Below are positions 52,453 through 64,000 of a stretch of DNA of 64,000 nt, one piece after another. The position numbers and the translations under genes were made by a program. Numbering within the stretch: the first letter of the stretch is position 1; every line of letters begins with the position of its first letter. Source of the DNA: Cyanobacteria bacterium RU_5_0 (lineage in GTDB: Bacteria > Cyanobacteriota > Cyanobacteriia > Elainellales > Elainellaceae); contig JAAUSF010000008.1 in NCBI GenBank assembly GCA_012033255.1, positions 1 to 64,000 of the forward strand, read 5' to 3'. The notes below the pieces were generated by a model that had not been told where the DNA came from, did no database searches, and saw only the letters and a program-made list of their open reading frames with translations.

Positions 52453-52585
52453 AAAGCTTTGAGTTGCCCGCTTCTCTAAGAATCTGTTTAAAAAGCCAGA
52501 ATTTGGGATGAAACAGTGTTGAGGACTGAGTTTAAGCGATTTCCCAGCCCTCAGTCCCCAGTCCTCAGCACTTTTCAAATCGGTT

Positions 52586-52978
52586 CTAAGCTGCACGATC
52601 GCCAGAACTTGCAGGATTATTCGTCGATTTGGGTTGAGGAGCAGTCACTCGTTTTGCCTGTTCAATTTTTCGCAAGGCTTCAATCATCTCAGCTTTCTTA
52701 AGATGCTTGTTCTTGCCGTGGGCGTGTCTCCACTTAATGCCTGCCTCTTGGCACTGTTGACGTAGAAGTTCAACCGGAGTCGGTTTACGCTTAGAACCCG
52801 TCCTTGCTTCCGGAGCATCCTCCTCTAGGGTGTCCTCTTCTGAAGTGAAGGCATTACATGACTTCCATTTTGAAGGCTGATTGAGGCGTTGATGAGCATA
52901 GGTTGCAAATGAACTTGCGACATAACCAACCCCGAATAATTCAACAACCATCGTTGCTTGTGTGAAGAATATTTCCAT
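52586..52978 (-). CDS. Hypothetical protein with a SAP/Rho-N-like C-terminal motif
   Basis: 130 residues from the ATG at 52978 (MEIFFTQATMVVELFGVGYV), with AAGGAG about 9 bases upstream; the longer frame to 53074 lacks one. A hydrophobic N-terminus (about 2-24) may be a membrane anchor. An acidic linker (SEEDTLEEDAPEA) follows, then a basic segment ELLRQQCQEAGIKWRHAHGK with KKAEMIEALRKIE that resembles SAP or Rho-N nucleic-acid-binding helices. Inferred: a membrane-anchored nucleic-acid or protein-binding factor. Confidence 0.55.
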   Translation of the reverse strand: MEIFFTQATMVVELFGVGYVASSFATYAHQRLNQPSKWKSCNAFTSEEDTLEEDAPEARTGSKRKPTPVELLRQQCQEAGIKWRHAHGKNKHLKKAEMIEALRKIEQAKRVTAPQPKSTNNPASSGDRAA

Positions 52979-53162
52979 CAACAAAAACTCCTTGAAGACA
53001 TTAAGAATTGTCCCATCTGCCCCAGCTTGGAGAAGGGATGTAGCGAGTGCTGGGAAGTGATTCCGATCGTGCAAAATACATAAGATCCGGAAAGAATGGT
53101 TGAGGTAATTTTAGAAAATTTTTAGCACCTTGGAACAAAAACTTTCGTTATTCAATAAAAAA

Positions 53163-53197
53163 CAATAAAAAAAACCTGATCTGATTATCAGATCAGG
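53163..53197 (-). terminator. Terminator of apcE
   Basis: CCTGATCTGATTATCAGATC hairpin with a closing AGG (53175-53197): perfect 10-bp arms CCTGATCTGA/TCAGATCAGG, followed on the minus strand by eight T (53167-53174). Confidence 0.95.
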
Positions 53198-53262
53198 GAA
53201 ATCGTTTAGCTTGTCTAAGCGACAAAGACAGATCGAGGACGATCGATCGACCCTTCCCAGAA

Positions 53263-57146
<3,884 letters not shown>

Positions 57147-57350
57147 TTCACCTATACTAGGTGCAATGTCTTTGCATTCCGATTGCAAGCAGACGGCACC
57201 TATGAGCAGGTCGAAGAGTCGATCGCCCTCTTGGGTCTCCCGATCGCCCTTTTAGAGGAAGCCCTGGGACAGCTAAGCGAAGGAACGAATATTAATGTTG
57301 CCCTTTGGTTTTCTCAGCAGATCGCCAACCTTGAAACGGCACAAAGTTAG
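57147..57350 (+). pseudogene. C-terminal remnant, possibly Uma2 family
   Basis: 68-codon open frame without a good start: FAFRLQADGTYEQVEESIAL, LGLPIALLEEALGQLSEGTN, ALWFSQQIAN. The order (short beta strand, YEQVEES, a helical ALWF end) resembles the tail of Uma2/DUF820 proteins. The start half is missing. Confidence 0.3.
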
Positions 57351-57445
57351 ATGACGGCAACAGAATTGTGTAGCTGAAATTTTCTTAACAAATCTCAATC
57401 ATTGATTAGAATTAACTAAGACGAATTAGGAATTCGCTTTATTTC

Positions 57446-58540
57446 ATGCAGTTAAAGCTTACCGAATCCAGGGTTCCGTTTACATCCCTCCTGTTGATTG
57501 CACCCTTCTTCCTTTGGGGAACGGCAATGGTGGCAATGAAGGGAACGATCTCTAGCACAACACCGTTGTTTATGGCAGGAGTGCGGCTCTTTCCAGCAGG
57601 CATACTGGTTCTAATCGCTGCTATGTTCATGAGTAGACCACACCCGCAAGGCTGGAAAGCATGGCTGTGGATTGCCCTATTTGGATTGGTAGATGGAACA
57701 TTATTCCAGGGCTTTTTGGCGGAAGGCTTAGTCCGGACTGGAGCGGGCTTAGGATCGGTGATGATTGACTCTCAGCCGCTTGCTGTGGCACTGATGGCAC
57801 GGTTCCTATTTGGCGAACGTGTGGGATTGTGGGGTTGGCTAGGGTTAGGCTTTGGCGTAGCTGGAATTAGCTTGCTAGGATTACCGCAGGAATGGGTTTT
57901 AGGGTTGGTTCATGGAGAAGCGGCGATCGAAATCGGTGAAGATATTCTTCAACAGGTTCTGCAAAACGGTCAGTGGTTGATGTTAATGGCGGCGCTGTCG
58001 ATGGCAGTCGGAACGGTGATGGTGCGCTATGTTTGCCAGTATGCTGATCCTGTGACGGCTACTGGTTGGCACATGATTCTGGGCGGCATCCCCTTGTTCA
58101 TTGGTTCGGCTTTCGCAGAATCGCAGCAGTGGGTGAATCTGCACGGAGCAGACTGGCTAGCGTTGACCTATTCAACTGTGTTTGGCAGCGCGATCGCCTA
58201 CGGTCTGTTTTTCTACTTCGCCTCTAGCGGCAACCTCACTAGCCTCAGTTCCCTCACCTTCCTGACCCCTGTATTCGCGCTACTGTTTGGAAATCTCTTT
58301 TTGGGTGAAGTCCTTAGCCCGATGCAGTGGATTGGAGTCAGTTTGACGCTAGTTAGTATCTACCTGATCAATCAACGCGATCAATTGTTGCAAAAATTCA
58401 AGATTGGGCGATCGATCGAGTGGGAGACAGATAGTTCAATGGATAGTTCAATGGATAGTTCAATGGTCGCGGCTGCCAATGGTTCTCAGCCATCCTTGCC
58501 TACAGCGATCGAGGTTGAGTCCGAATTATCATCTAGATAA
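57446..58540 (+). CDS. EamA/DMT-family transporter
   Basis: 364 residues with ten membrane segments in two EamA repeats: LLLIAPFFLWGTAMVAMKGT at the start and FYFASSGNLTSLSSLTFLTP in the second. The substrate is unknown. Near the C-terminus DSSM is repeated three times (58430-58465), encoded by a 12-bp tandem repeat (GATAGTTCAATG), suggesting replication slippage in a tolerant cytoplasmic tail. Confidence 0.9.
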   Translation: MQLKLTESRVPFTSLLLIAPFFLWGTAMVAMKGTISSTTPLFMAGVRLFPAGILVLIAAMFMSRPHPQGWKAWLWIALFGLVDGTLFQGFLAEGLVRTGAGLGSVMIDSQPLAVALMARFLFGERVGLWGWLGLGFGVAGISLLGLPQEWVLGLVHGEAAIEIGEDILQQVLQNGQWLMLMAALSMAVGTVMVRYVCQYADPVTATGWHMILGGIPLFIGSAFAESQQWVNLHGADWLALTYSTVFGSAIAYGLFFYFASSGNLTSLSSLTFLTPVFALLFGNLFLGEVLSPMQWIGVSLTLVSIYLINQRDQLLQKFKIGRSIEWETDSSMDSSMDSSMVAAANGSQPSLPTAIEVESELSSR

Positions 58541-58603
58541 ACCTTGTAGGTAAACCTTAATGCAGATGCATCTTGATTGAGGAATAGCCATTAAATGAAC
58601 TGC

Positions 58604-58636
58604 AATTCTTGTGGGATGGGCATCTTGCCCGTCCGA
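58604..58636. repeat. Palindromic dispersed repeat, family C, copy 3
   Basis: AATTCTTGTGGGATGGGCAT then CTTGCCCGTCC. Same family as 46143-46184. Confidence 0.55.
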
Positions 58637-58771
58637 GCGGGTGAGAATACCCACTCCATAATTTATTTAATTCATGATCCTTGGCGGGTTTATTAGGATC
58701 GGGTCAATATAATGGCGGTGGGATGGGTAGAAAGCCTATTCCCGTTCTTATTGCTGGGCAACTCCTCCATC

Positions 58772-59737
58772 ATGTCTCATTGCTCCAGGCTATTTTTGAT
58801 TATCTGTATTGCCTATCTCAGCCTGACCTCCGATCGAGCAGCTGCCACTGTGAGGTCGAAGACAGATTTGGCAACCGATCGCCCTACTTCCGAACAGATT
58901 ACTCCGTTCTATCTCCAAGCCCAAGCTCAATCTCCTACTCCTCAGCCCTCTGTCTCTCCCTCAGCCGCAAATTCAAATTCTATCCCGTGGAAAGAATGGG
59001 CATGGTGGGGAGCGATCGCCCTACTCCCGATTGGGGTCATTGGTGGCATTCTCTTCAGCCTGAGACGGACGACCGTTCCGAAGAAATCGAGGCGCAAGCT
59101 GTTAGCCCGCCCATCTGGAGGAACCGCGTCTCAAAATAATCGATCGGATTACAACTCAACGCTTTCACCGGAGGCAACGGAGCAAACTCAGGAATCGACC
59201 TTTTCAAAAACAACTCGCCTATCCAAGGTCGATATCATCGGAGAACTAATCACAGATTTGCAGAGTCCTGATCCTAGCCGACGACGGAAGGCAGTCTGGG
59301 AACTGGGGCAACGAGGCGATTCACGAGCCATTCAACCATTAGTAGATTTATTGGTTGATTCTGATTCAAATCAACGTAGCCTTATTCTGGCAGCAATCTC
59401 TGAGATTAGTATCCGGACGCTGAAACCAATGAATCGAGCGTTAATGATGTCGCTTCAGGATGACAGTTCAGACGTTCGTAAAAACGCCATTCGAGACGTA
59501 ACGCGCATTTACGATTTAATCGCCCAAATTAGTCAACTGCTGCACTACGCTACCAGCGATGCGGATAATGAAGTCCGAGATACTGCCCAATGGGCACTCA
59601 CCCAACTTAACCGAATTCGACCCAGTGAGGAAGTGCCTAACCCAGTGAACGGAGTCAATTCAAACACCACCCATTTTCCTCATCCCCCTCGTTCCCAGTT
59701 TTCACCTGAGAATGTAGAGCCTGAGAATGAAGAATAG
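58772..59737 (+). CDS. Membrane-anchored HEAT-repeat protein
   Basis: 321 residues from the ATG at 58772 (MSHCSRLFLIICIAYLSLTS), which gives a clean signal peptide; a frame from 58712 is also open. A Pro/Ser/Gln-rich segment leads to a membrane segment (WWGAIALLPIGVIGGILF, about 79-96), then a basic stretch. The C-terminal half has HEAT/PBS-lyase-type repeats (SRRRKAVWELGQRGDSRAIQ, SDVRKNAIRDVTRIYDLIAQ, NEVRDTAQWALTQL). Probably a scaffold at the membrane; some HEAT proteins attach to phycobilisome lyases, but no such link is seen here. Confidence 0.8.
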   Translation: MSHCSRLFLIICIAYLSLTSDRAAATVRSKTDLATDRPTSEQITPFYLQAQAQSPTPQPSVSPSAANSNSIPWKEWAWWGAIALLPIGVIGGILFSLRRTTVPKKSRRKLLARPSGGTASQNNRSDYNSTLSPEATEQTQESTFSKTTRLSKVDIIGELITDLQSPDPSRRRKAVWELGQRGDSRAIQPLVDLLVDSDSNQRSLILAAISEISIRTLKPMNRALMMSLQDDSSDVRKNAIRDVTRIYDLIAQISQLLHYATSDADNEVRDTAQWALTQLNRIRPSEEVPNPVNGVNSNTTHFPHPPRSQFSPENVEPENEE

Positions 59738-60219
59738 GGGCTGGCTACCCAAGTTACACAAATTCATTGCTAGCGACAAAGCCGCCATTGGCAGGCATTC
59801 CAAGCCAGAGACTTGGAACGAGTCTCAGCAAGTCCAACAAAGAATTTGAAGCTAAAGCGGGTATTAGCAGCCACCTGTCTTGAAACGATGGAATTACCTT
59901 GCTTCTGAGCGATCGTTTACCACTCCTCATTGGATACCACCTCCGCCTGAACCGCTTTCTGATTTAAGGCTCTAGCGTTCCAGTAACCCATAACTCAGAA
60001 GCCCGACACTTCCATCCCCAATTCCGATCGCGCCAAACACCCGCCGCTTCATCACTCCTCATCCCCTCACTCGGATGCCTATCTTTAGAGATGGCATTTT
60101 ACGATTAAAAGTTTCTGGATGGATCGAGTTTAGTGGATAGGTAGGTTTATTTGCAGCTCAGCGCTGCAACAGCATACAAACTGCCGCAAAATAAATCTGG
60201 TTTGATACAGGCTATTATT
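59738..60219. other. Intergenic with dispersed repeat
   Basis: About 480 bases, no gene. The stretch 59784-59830 (GGCAGGCATTCCAAGCC, GACTTGGAACGAG) is a partial copy of the repeat seen near 9566 and 11775. Nothing else identified. Confidence 0.4.
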
Positions 60220-60510
60220 TTATGCTCCGCTCATCTGTTGACGTGCTTGCTTCACCATGTCAATCAATGTATGATGAGCATCCTCAGCATCGTGAAGTTC
60301 GTGATCAAACGAGATTCGCATGGGGTGAGTCATGCCATTCATCTGTACGTGCAAATCCATTCCGTGAGCATCAATTTTAATCATCTTTGCGGCTGCAACA
60401 TCCGTTGCTTCACCAAATACCTTGGCATAAAGGGCGATCGCATCTGCATGGTCTTCGTTCATATGTTTGCAGATACGTTCACTAATCTCAGGAGTAAATG
60501 CGTCAATCAT
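60220..60510 (-). CDS. DUF2470-domain protein
   Basis: 96 residues from the ATG at 60510, which has a perfect GAGGAGG about 6 bases upstream (the TTG codon further up is an artefact). The conserved segment ICKHMNEDHADAIALYAKVF and KMIKIDAHGMDLHV are typical of DUF2470, the small domain also found at the end of haem-utilisation HugZ/HutZ-like proteins. The free-standing form has no assigned function that I know of; haem or flavin-related binding is inferred. Confidence 0.85.
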   Translation of the reverse strand: MIDAFTPEISERICKHMNEDHADAIALYAKVFGEATDVAAAKMIKIDAHGMDLHVQMNGMTHPMRISFDHELHDAEDAHHTLIDMVKQARQQMSGA

Positions 60511-60726
60511 GAATTCCTCCTCTGTCAAGGTGTTTGAGCATTGTGTAAGAAAAATACGGCCAGCCGAAATAGACTGTTGGCAATAAACGTGATCAGCACA
60601 ATGCTAATCAAAACATTAACAATATCCCGTAGCGTTTTCATTCCTAAATTTCAACTCTCGTTTCCAAACAAACTTCCTCACTTTACCAGGATTATCCCCG
60701 GTTCTCTATCCCTTATTCCCTGTCCC

Positions 60727-61068
60727 CTATTCCCTATTCTCTAAAGCCGACGATTCAGGCTTAGAAACCATGAAAGAAATCGATCGCCCTGAAGGAGTCA
60801 AATTAGGCAGTTGTACTCCAGGATAATGTTGAGGTGTAGCAGTTGCTGATGGAATGGCTGGAATAACGGGAGCCTGAGAGGGCAATTCTTGAACAGATGA
60901 TATAGATGATGACAACGTTGGGTTTGTCCACTTGTCTGAGTTTGAGGCGATCGCTAACAATGCTCCAGCGATCACAAGTACAGGCAATGGTAACGATATT
61001 CCTTGTAACCACTGATACAATTCAGCCGCGCCAAAGAATACTACAAAACAAACGACCCAAACTTGCAT
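60727..61068 (-). CDS. Small conserved membrane protein
   Basis: 113 residues. Two membrane segments (VWVVCFVVFFGAAELYQWL, about 3-21, and LPVLVIAGALLAIAS, about 28-42) come first, then a long Pro/Ser-rich hydrophilic tail. The N-terminal pattern looks like a short family in cyanobacteria, but I cannot name it. No obvious ribosome site beyond a purine run. Confidence 0.55.
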   Translation of the reverse strand: MQVWVVCFVVFFGAAELYQWLQGISLPLPVLVIAGALLAIASNSDKWTNPTLSSSISSVQELPSQAPVIPAIPSATATPQHYPGVQLPNLTPSGRSISFMVSKPESSALENRE

Positions 61069-61699
61069 CTAATTACTCCACCACATAGCAAACCCCTATT
61101 AGGATAACGGTTTTACAGAAAGAGAGTGTAAAGTGCAATATGATTTACCTCTCGTAACAACTACTATTTATAGCGGTTTTCAATCGCATTTACAGCCAGT
61201 TTCACTTGCATAAGCCACACGCATACCCATCCACTCATCTACCCACCCACACACAACTGTGGCTCACTCATCTGAAAACCGCTGTAATACATTCCATTTG
61301 GTACGGGTGACGGCATGCTTTGCCCCTTCGCAGATCGCATCTAACTGAAACCGGCTTTTTACGGAAACTAATATATGTTTCCTACAAGGCTTTTTCAGTC
61401 TAAGGACAGAGTGTTACGAGTAATGAATCTGCTAAGTTCAGAGCAACAGGATTTAGATTGAAGTAGCTTGAGTTTCTTATAGTAGTAGCCAGCGTGGTTA
61501 GGACATTGCCAAAGGCTGAAAGGCAAACGGTCAATCCATCCTGACTCAGCACTCAGTCCTCAGCGCTTAGCTACATCATTATGTTCTTCATGAGAAAACT
61601 ACGTTAAAGTTCGCCTATGATTCTGGATTTTTACACTCAACGTTGGAAGTAGAAACTATAGCCCCCCTATTTAAGCGTTGAAATCTGGAGATACTTCAA
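61069..61699. other. Intergenic with degenerate REP copy
   Basis: About 630 bases without a supported gene. Around 61170-61340 are pieces of the REP-like family B repeat (AGCGGTTTTCAATCGCAT, ACGGCATGCTTTGCCCCTTC). A TGGCGTGG-type and heptamer-like stretch near 61540 is too degenerate to call. Confidence 0.45.
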
Positions 61700-62746
61700 A
61701 TGCTTGCAGCTTCTCGAATTTCTGAATCCCTCCAGCACACGAGTATTACATCCGAGCAGGTTAAAACTCTCATTAGCCCTCCTATTTATGTTGCTTCGGC
61801 ACCGATGTTTGTTTACCCATCTCGGCTGATCAGTGCTTGGGAACCCCGTACTATACAGGTTGATCTACCAAAAGAGACGAAACAAGGTGTTGAAGTAAAA
61901 GTTGCGATTCGTCGCGGTTCAACGCAGTCTTTAGGAATCGATTCCAGGAATATTCTTAAGCAATTTTATAAGCAATTCACTGCTCCGATCGACCTTGGAG
62001 AAGAGTACATCCACGATTATCGCTACGAAACGGATGGAAACATTGCTCACTTACTGACGATCGCGGCGGCAAGAGTCCTATTCATTCAGAAAACATTCCC
62101 AAACATCGACAGGGTGACAGTTGTGTTGCGGGAAAATGCGTCCACTATGGCGAAGAAGGTTTTTGGCTTACTAGGAATTCCGGTTTTGTGTACCGATCGC
62201 GATGTTAAAGGAAATTTAGTTACGTTCAAAGAAACCACTTCAGGATCACTCGAAGGATTTTACACAGAATTTTTTGGAAACTTGGCATTTGATGGATATA
62301 TCCAAGACACGCCAGAACGAGTGTTTATTTCGCGCAAAGGCAAACGCTCTTTGATCAATGAAGTAGACGTGGAAGCGGTTCTGAAAGAGTATGGCTTTGT
62401 CAAGTATTATTATGAAGACATTCCAATTAGCCAGCAGTGGTCAATTTCTCGAAATGCCAAAGTGATTGTAGCTATGCATGGTGCCGCATTGGCGAGTCTG
62501 GCGTTCAATCCTAATCACGTTAAAGTATTAGAATTTTTCCATCCGGGGTATGTGGTTGATATGTACCGCAATACGGTGGGTGCGATCGATGGAACCTGGT
62601 GTGGTGCGATCGGACGAATTGAGCCGGATGTCATTAAATACCTTGACTACAAGAAGCAAGCAAGACATTTTGCGCTTTCGCGTACCCAGATTGATCTCGA
62701 TTGCCTACGGATGGGATTGGAGCATTTAGGGATAGAAAAAAGCTAA
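61700..62746 (+). CDS. GT61-type (DUF563) glycosyltransferase-like protein
   Basis: 348 residues. The C-terminal half has the GT61/DUF563 signature: VIVAMHGAALASLAFNPNHV and VLEFFHPGYVVDMYRNTV, with RVFISRKGKRSLINEVDVEA before it. Such enzymes transfer sugars to glycans or proteins; the donor is unknown. There is no membrane segment or signal, so it is cytoplasmic. It stands alone between intergenic repeats and a Uma2 gene. Confidence 0.78.
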   Translation: MLAASRISESLQHTSITSEQVKTLISPPIYVASAPMFVYPSRLISAWEPRTIQVDLPKETKQGVEVKVAIRRGSTQSLGIDSRNILKQFYKQFTAPIDLGEEYIHDYRYETDGNIAHLLTIAAARVLFIQKTFPNIDRVTVVLRENASTMAKKVFGLLGIPVLCTDRDVKGNLVTFKETTSGSLEGFYTEFFGNLAFDGYIQDTPERVFISRKGKRSLINEVDVEAVLKEYGFVKYYYEDIPISQQWSISRNAKVIVAMHGAALASLAFNPNHVKVLEFFHPGYVVDMYRNTVGAIDGTWCGAIGRIEPDVIKYLDYKKQARHFALSRTQIDLDCLRMGLEHLGIEKS

Positions 62747-62792
62747 GCGATTCAATATCAGGCAATGTAAGTACGCTGGTGGATGCAATACA

Positions 62793-63350
62793 TTAAGCGA
62801 GTAATTCATCCACCGAAATATTGAATCCTTGCAAAATGTTTTGAGTGCTAATCACTTCTCCAGAAACAAAAATTTGTCTGGTATTTTGCGTGATTGCCAT
62901 AATCCAACCGACTTCAGGATAAACCAGCCATACCTCCTCAGCACCCGATTGCAAATACTCCTGAGCCTTTGAAATCATCTCCTCCGCTAAATCAGTTGGA
63001 GAAATTACCTCGGCAATCAACGGAAAACTCTGAGGAAGCGCTTTAGCATTCCCATGCTGAGCCACTAGCTGAGGCGTGAGATAGGCAACATCCGGAGAAC
63101 GTCCTTGCTTATTCGTGCGACAAGGAACTTCCGTGTAAACTTCCCCACCTAATCCATTAAAGTCGATATAGTTTGCCCAGGAACGACCGATCTTAAATTG
63201 TGCTCGACTATGTTTCAGTGTCATACCATTTTTCTCTACCAGTTCTCCATCGACCCACTCCGTGCGATCGGGCGGATTTTGCAACCAGTCTTCTAATGAG
63301 ATGGGTGTGCCAGTCAGGGGAACTTGGGAGGGAATTGGGGATACGACCAT
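62793..63350 (-). CDS. Uma2/DUF820 PD-ExK-like protein
   Basis: 185 residues from the ATG at 63350; the longer frame to 63419 is a Pro/Ser repeat region without a ribosome site. The family order is clear: ISLEDWLQNPPDRTEWVDGE, YTEVPCRTNKQGRSPDVAYL, SFPLIAEVISPTDLAEEMIS, LQSGAEEVWLVYPE. The D-x(n)-E-x-x core of the restriction-endonuclease-like fold is present (SPDVAYL, AEVISP). These proteins are very common in cyanobacteria and their biological role is unsettled. Confidence 0.88.
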   Translation of the reverse strand: MVVSPIPSQVPLTGTPISLEDWLQNPPDRTEWVDGELVEKNGMTLKHSRAQFKIGRSWANYIDFNGLGGEVYTEVPCRTNKQGRSPDVAYLTPQLVAQHGNAKALPQSFPLIAEVISPTDLAEEMISKAQEYLQSGAEEVWLVYPEVGWIMAITQNTRQIFVSGEVISTQNILQGFNISVDELLA

Positions 63351-63731
63351 GATGAGCGATTGTCCTGGGGATGGGGGAGATGGGGAGATGGGGGGAATTG
63401 AGTAAATTAAGATACCCATGTCTGCTTTATAAACTGTTTTACAAACAGAGCGATATTATTTGGAATATCTGTGGGAATAGTAATGATAAATGTGATCAAA
63501 GGCGGTGATCCCTCAAGCTGAGCCAAGCTGTTCCATACTCAAACGCTACACTAGTCTATGCTGGCAAAGGTAGCCCTGCTGGGATTTGCTTCTCCAGTTG
63601 AGGATTTGCTGGCATCTTTGTTGTATCTTCACAACTCACTTAAAATCAGGGCTGAAAAGCCTTCAGCATTCAATACCCAACCCCTTTCACATTGTCTTGT
63701 TTCTACAAGCACCACTATTTAGGAGTTCACC
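63351..63731. other. Intergenic, nothing identified
   Basis: About 380 bases, AT-rich in the middle. AGGAG at 63721-63725 is the ribosome site of the next gene. Confidence 0.4.
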
Positions 63732-64000
63732 GTGGCAAGTCACAAAATCCTGGTTATTGACGATAGCAGGGTCATCCGGAACATGGTAAAAGACATGTTG
63801 CCCAAAGGCAACTTCCAAGTATTGGAAGCCAAGGATGGTGTTGAAGGACTCAATTGCATTCGCCAGGAACGCCCTAACTTAATCATGTTAGATTTTCTGC
63901 TTCCCCGTATGAGTGGATGGGAAGTGTTTCAACATATTCAAAGACAGACAGATTTACAAACGATCCCGCTAGTCTTGATGTCGGGGCGACGGGAGGAAGT
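63732..64000 (+). CDS. Response regulator, receiver domain (truncated by window end)
   Basis: Starts at GTG 63732 with AGGAG at 63721-63725. It reads ASHKILVIDDSRVIRNMVKD (acidic pair at about 9-10) and LIMLDFLLPRMSGWEVF with the phosphoacceptor Asp, then PLVLMSGRREE at the edge. It is a CheY/PatA-type receiver; the output domain lies beyond the window. Confidence 0.9.
   Translation, partial: MASHKILVIDDSRVIRNMVKDMLPKGNFQVLEAKDGVEGLNCIRQERPNLIMLDFLLPRMSGWEVFQHIQRQTDLQTIPLVLMSGRREE

Overview
The window looks like a chromosomal piece of a filamentous or Leptolyngbya/Oscillatoria-type cyanobacterium. It carries a form IB RuBisCO operon (rbcL-rbcX-rbcS), a four-repeat phycobilisome core-membrane linker (apcE), a PcxA/CemA-type protein, very frequent GCGATCGC (HIP1-like) octamers, and heptanucleotide tandem repeats between genes. 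No rRNA, tRNA or CRISPR array was seen.

Layout. 1-4.5 kb is mobile: two integron-type attC-like sites frame a methyltransferase cassette and follow a solitary VapC/PIN gene. Next comes a nest of insertion sequences: an ISKra4-like remnant split by a complete IS4-family element, then a frameshifted ISAs1-family element. 5-9.4 kb has a GAF-LuxR regulator and a large N6-adenine methyltransferase with no visible nuclease. 10-17.6 kb holds a membrane histidine kinase, a divergent transketolase-like enzyme, and a two-gene signalling pair: a receiver/glutaredoxin-like/thioredoxin-reductase-like fusion with all redox cysteine pairs replaced, plus a cNMP-binding histidine kinase. 18.4-36.2 kb has a divergent TetR regulator with two operator-like palindromes, then a tightly overlapping set: RND adaptor, RND pump, PcxA-like protein, a 78-aa protein, a GH65 disaccharide phosphorylase fused to beta-phosphoglucomutase, glycogen phosphorylase, a MscS channel and a GH13 amylase-type enzyme. 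The last genes suggest storage-glucan and disaccharide breakdown to glucose phosphates, together with ion and osmotic handling.

36.7-47.5 kb is an NHLP-type peptide export island: a STAND-like ATPase, a precursor peptide with two internal Gly-Gly leader sites, a double cNMP-domain protein, a short HlyD-like protein, a C39 peptidase ABC transporter, a second ABC exporter, and an MFS transporter. Two helically phased GTCGG direct-repeat arrays lie upstream of the precursor gene and of the MFS gene, so the island may share a regulator.

48-57 kb is the photosynthetic core (rbc operon, apcE) with strong terminators. 57-64 kb is ordinary: DMT transporter, HEAT-repeat protein, DUF2470 protein, GT61-type glycosyltransferase, Uma2 protein and the start of a response regulator.

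Several dispersed repeat families are present: a MITE-like element with about 23-bp terminal inverted repeats (three copies, one with an 8-bp target duplication), two palindromic REP-like families, and heptamer tandem repeats in both rbc intergenic gaps.
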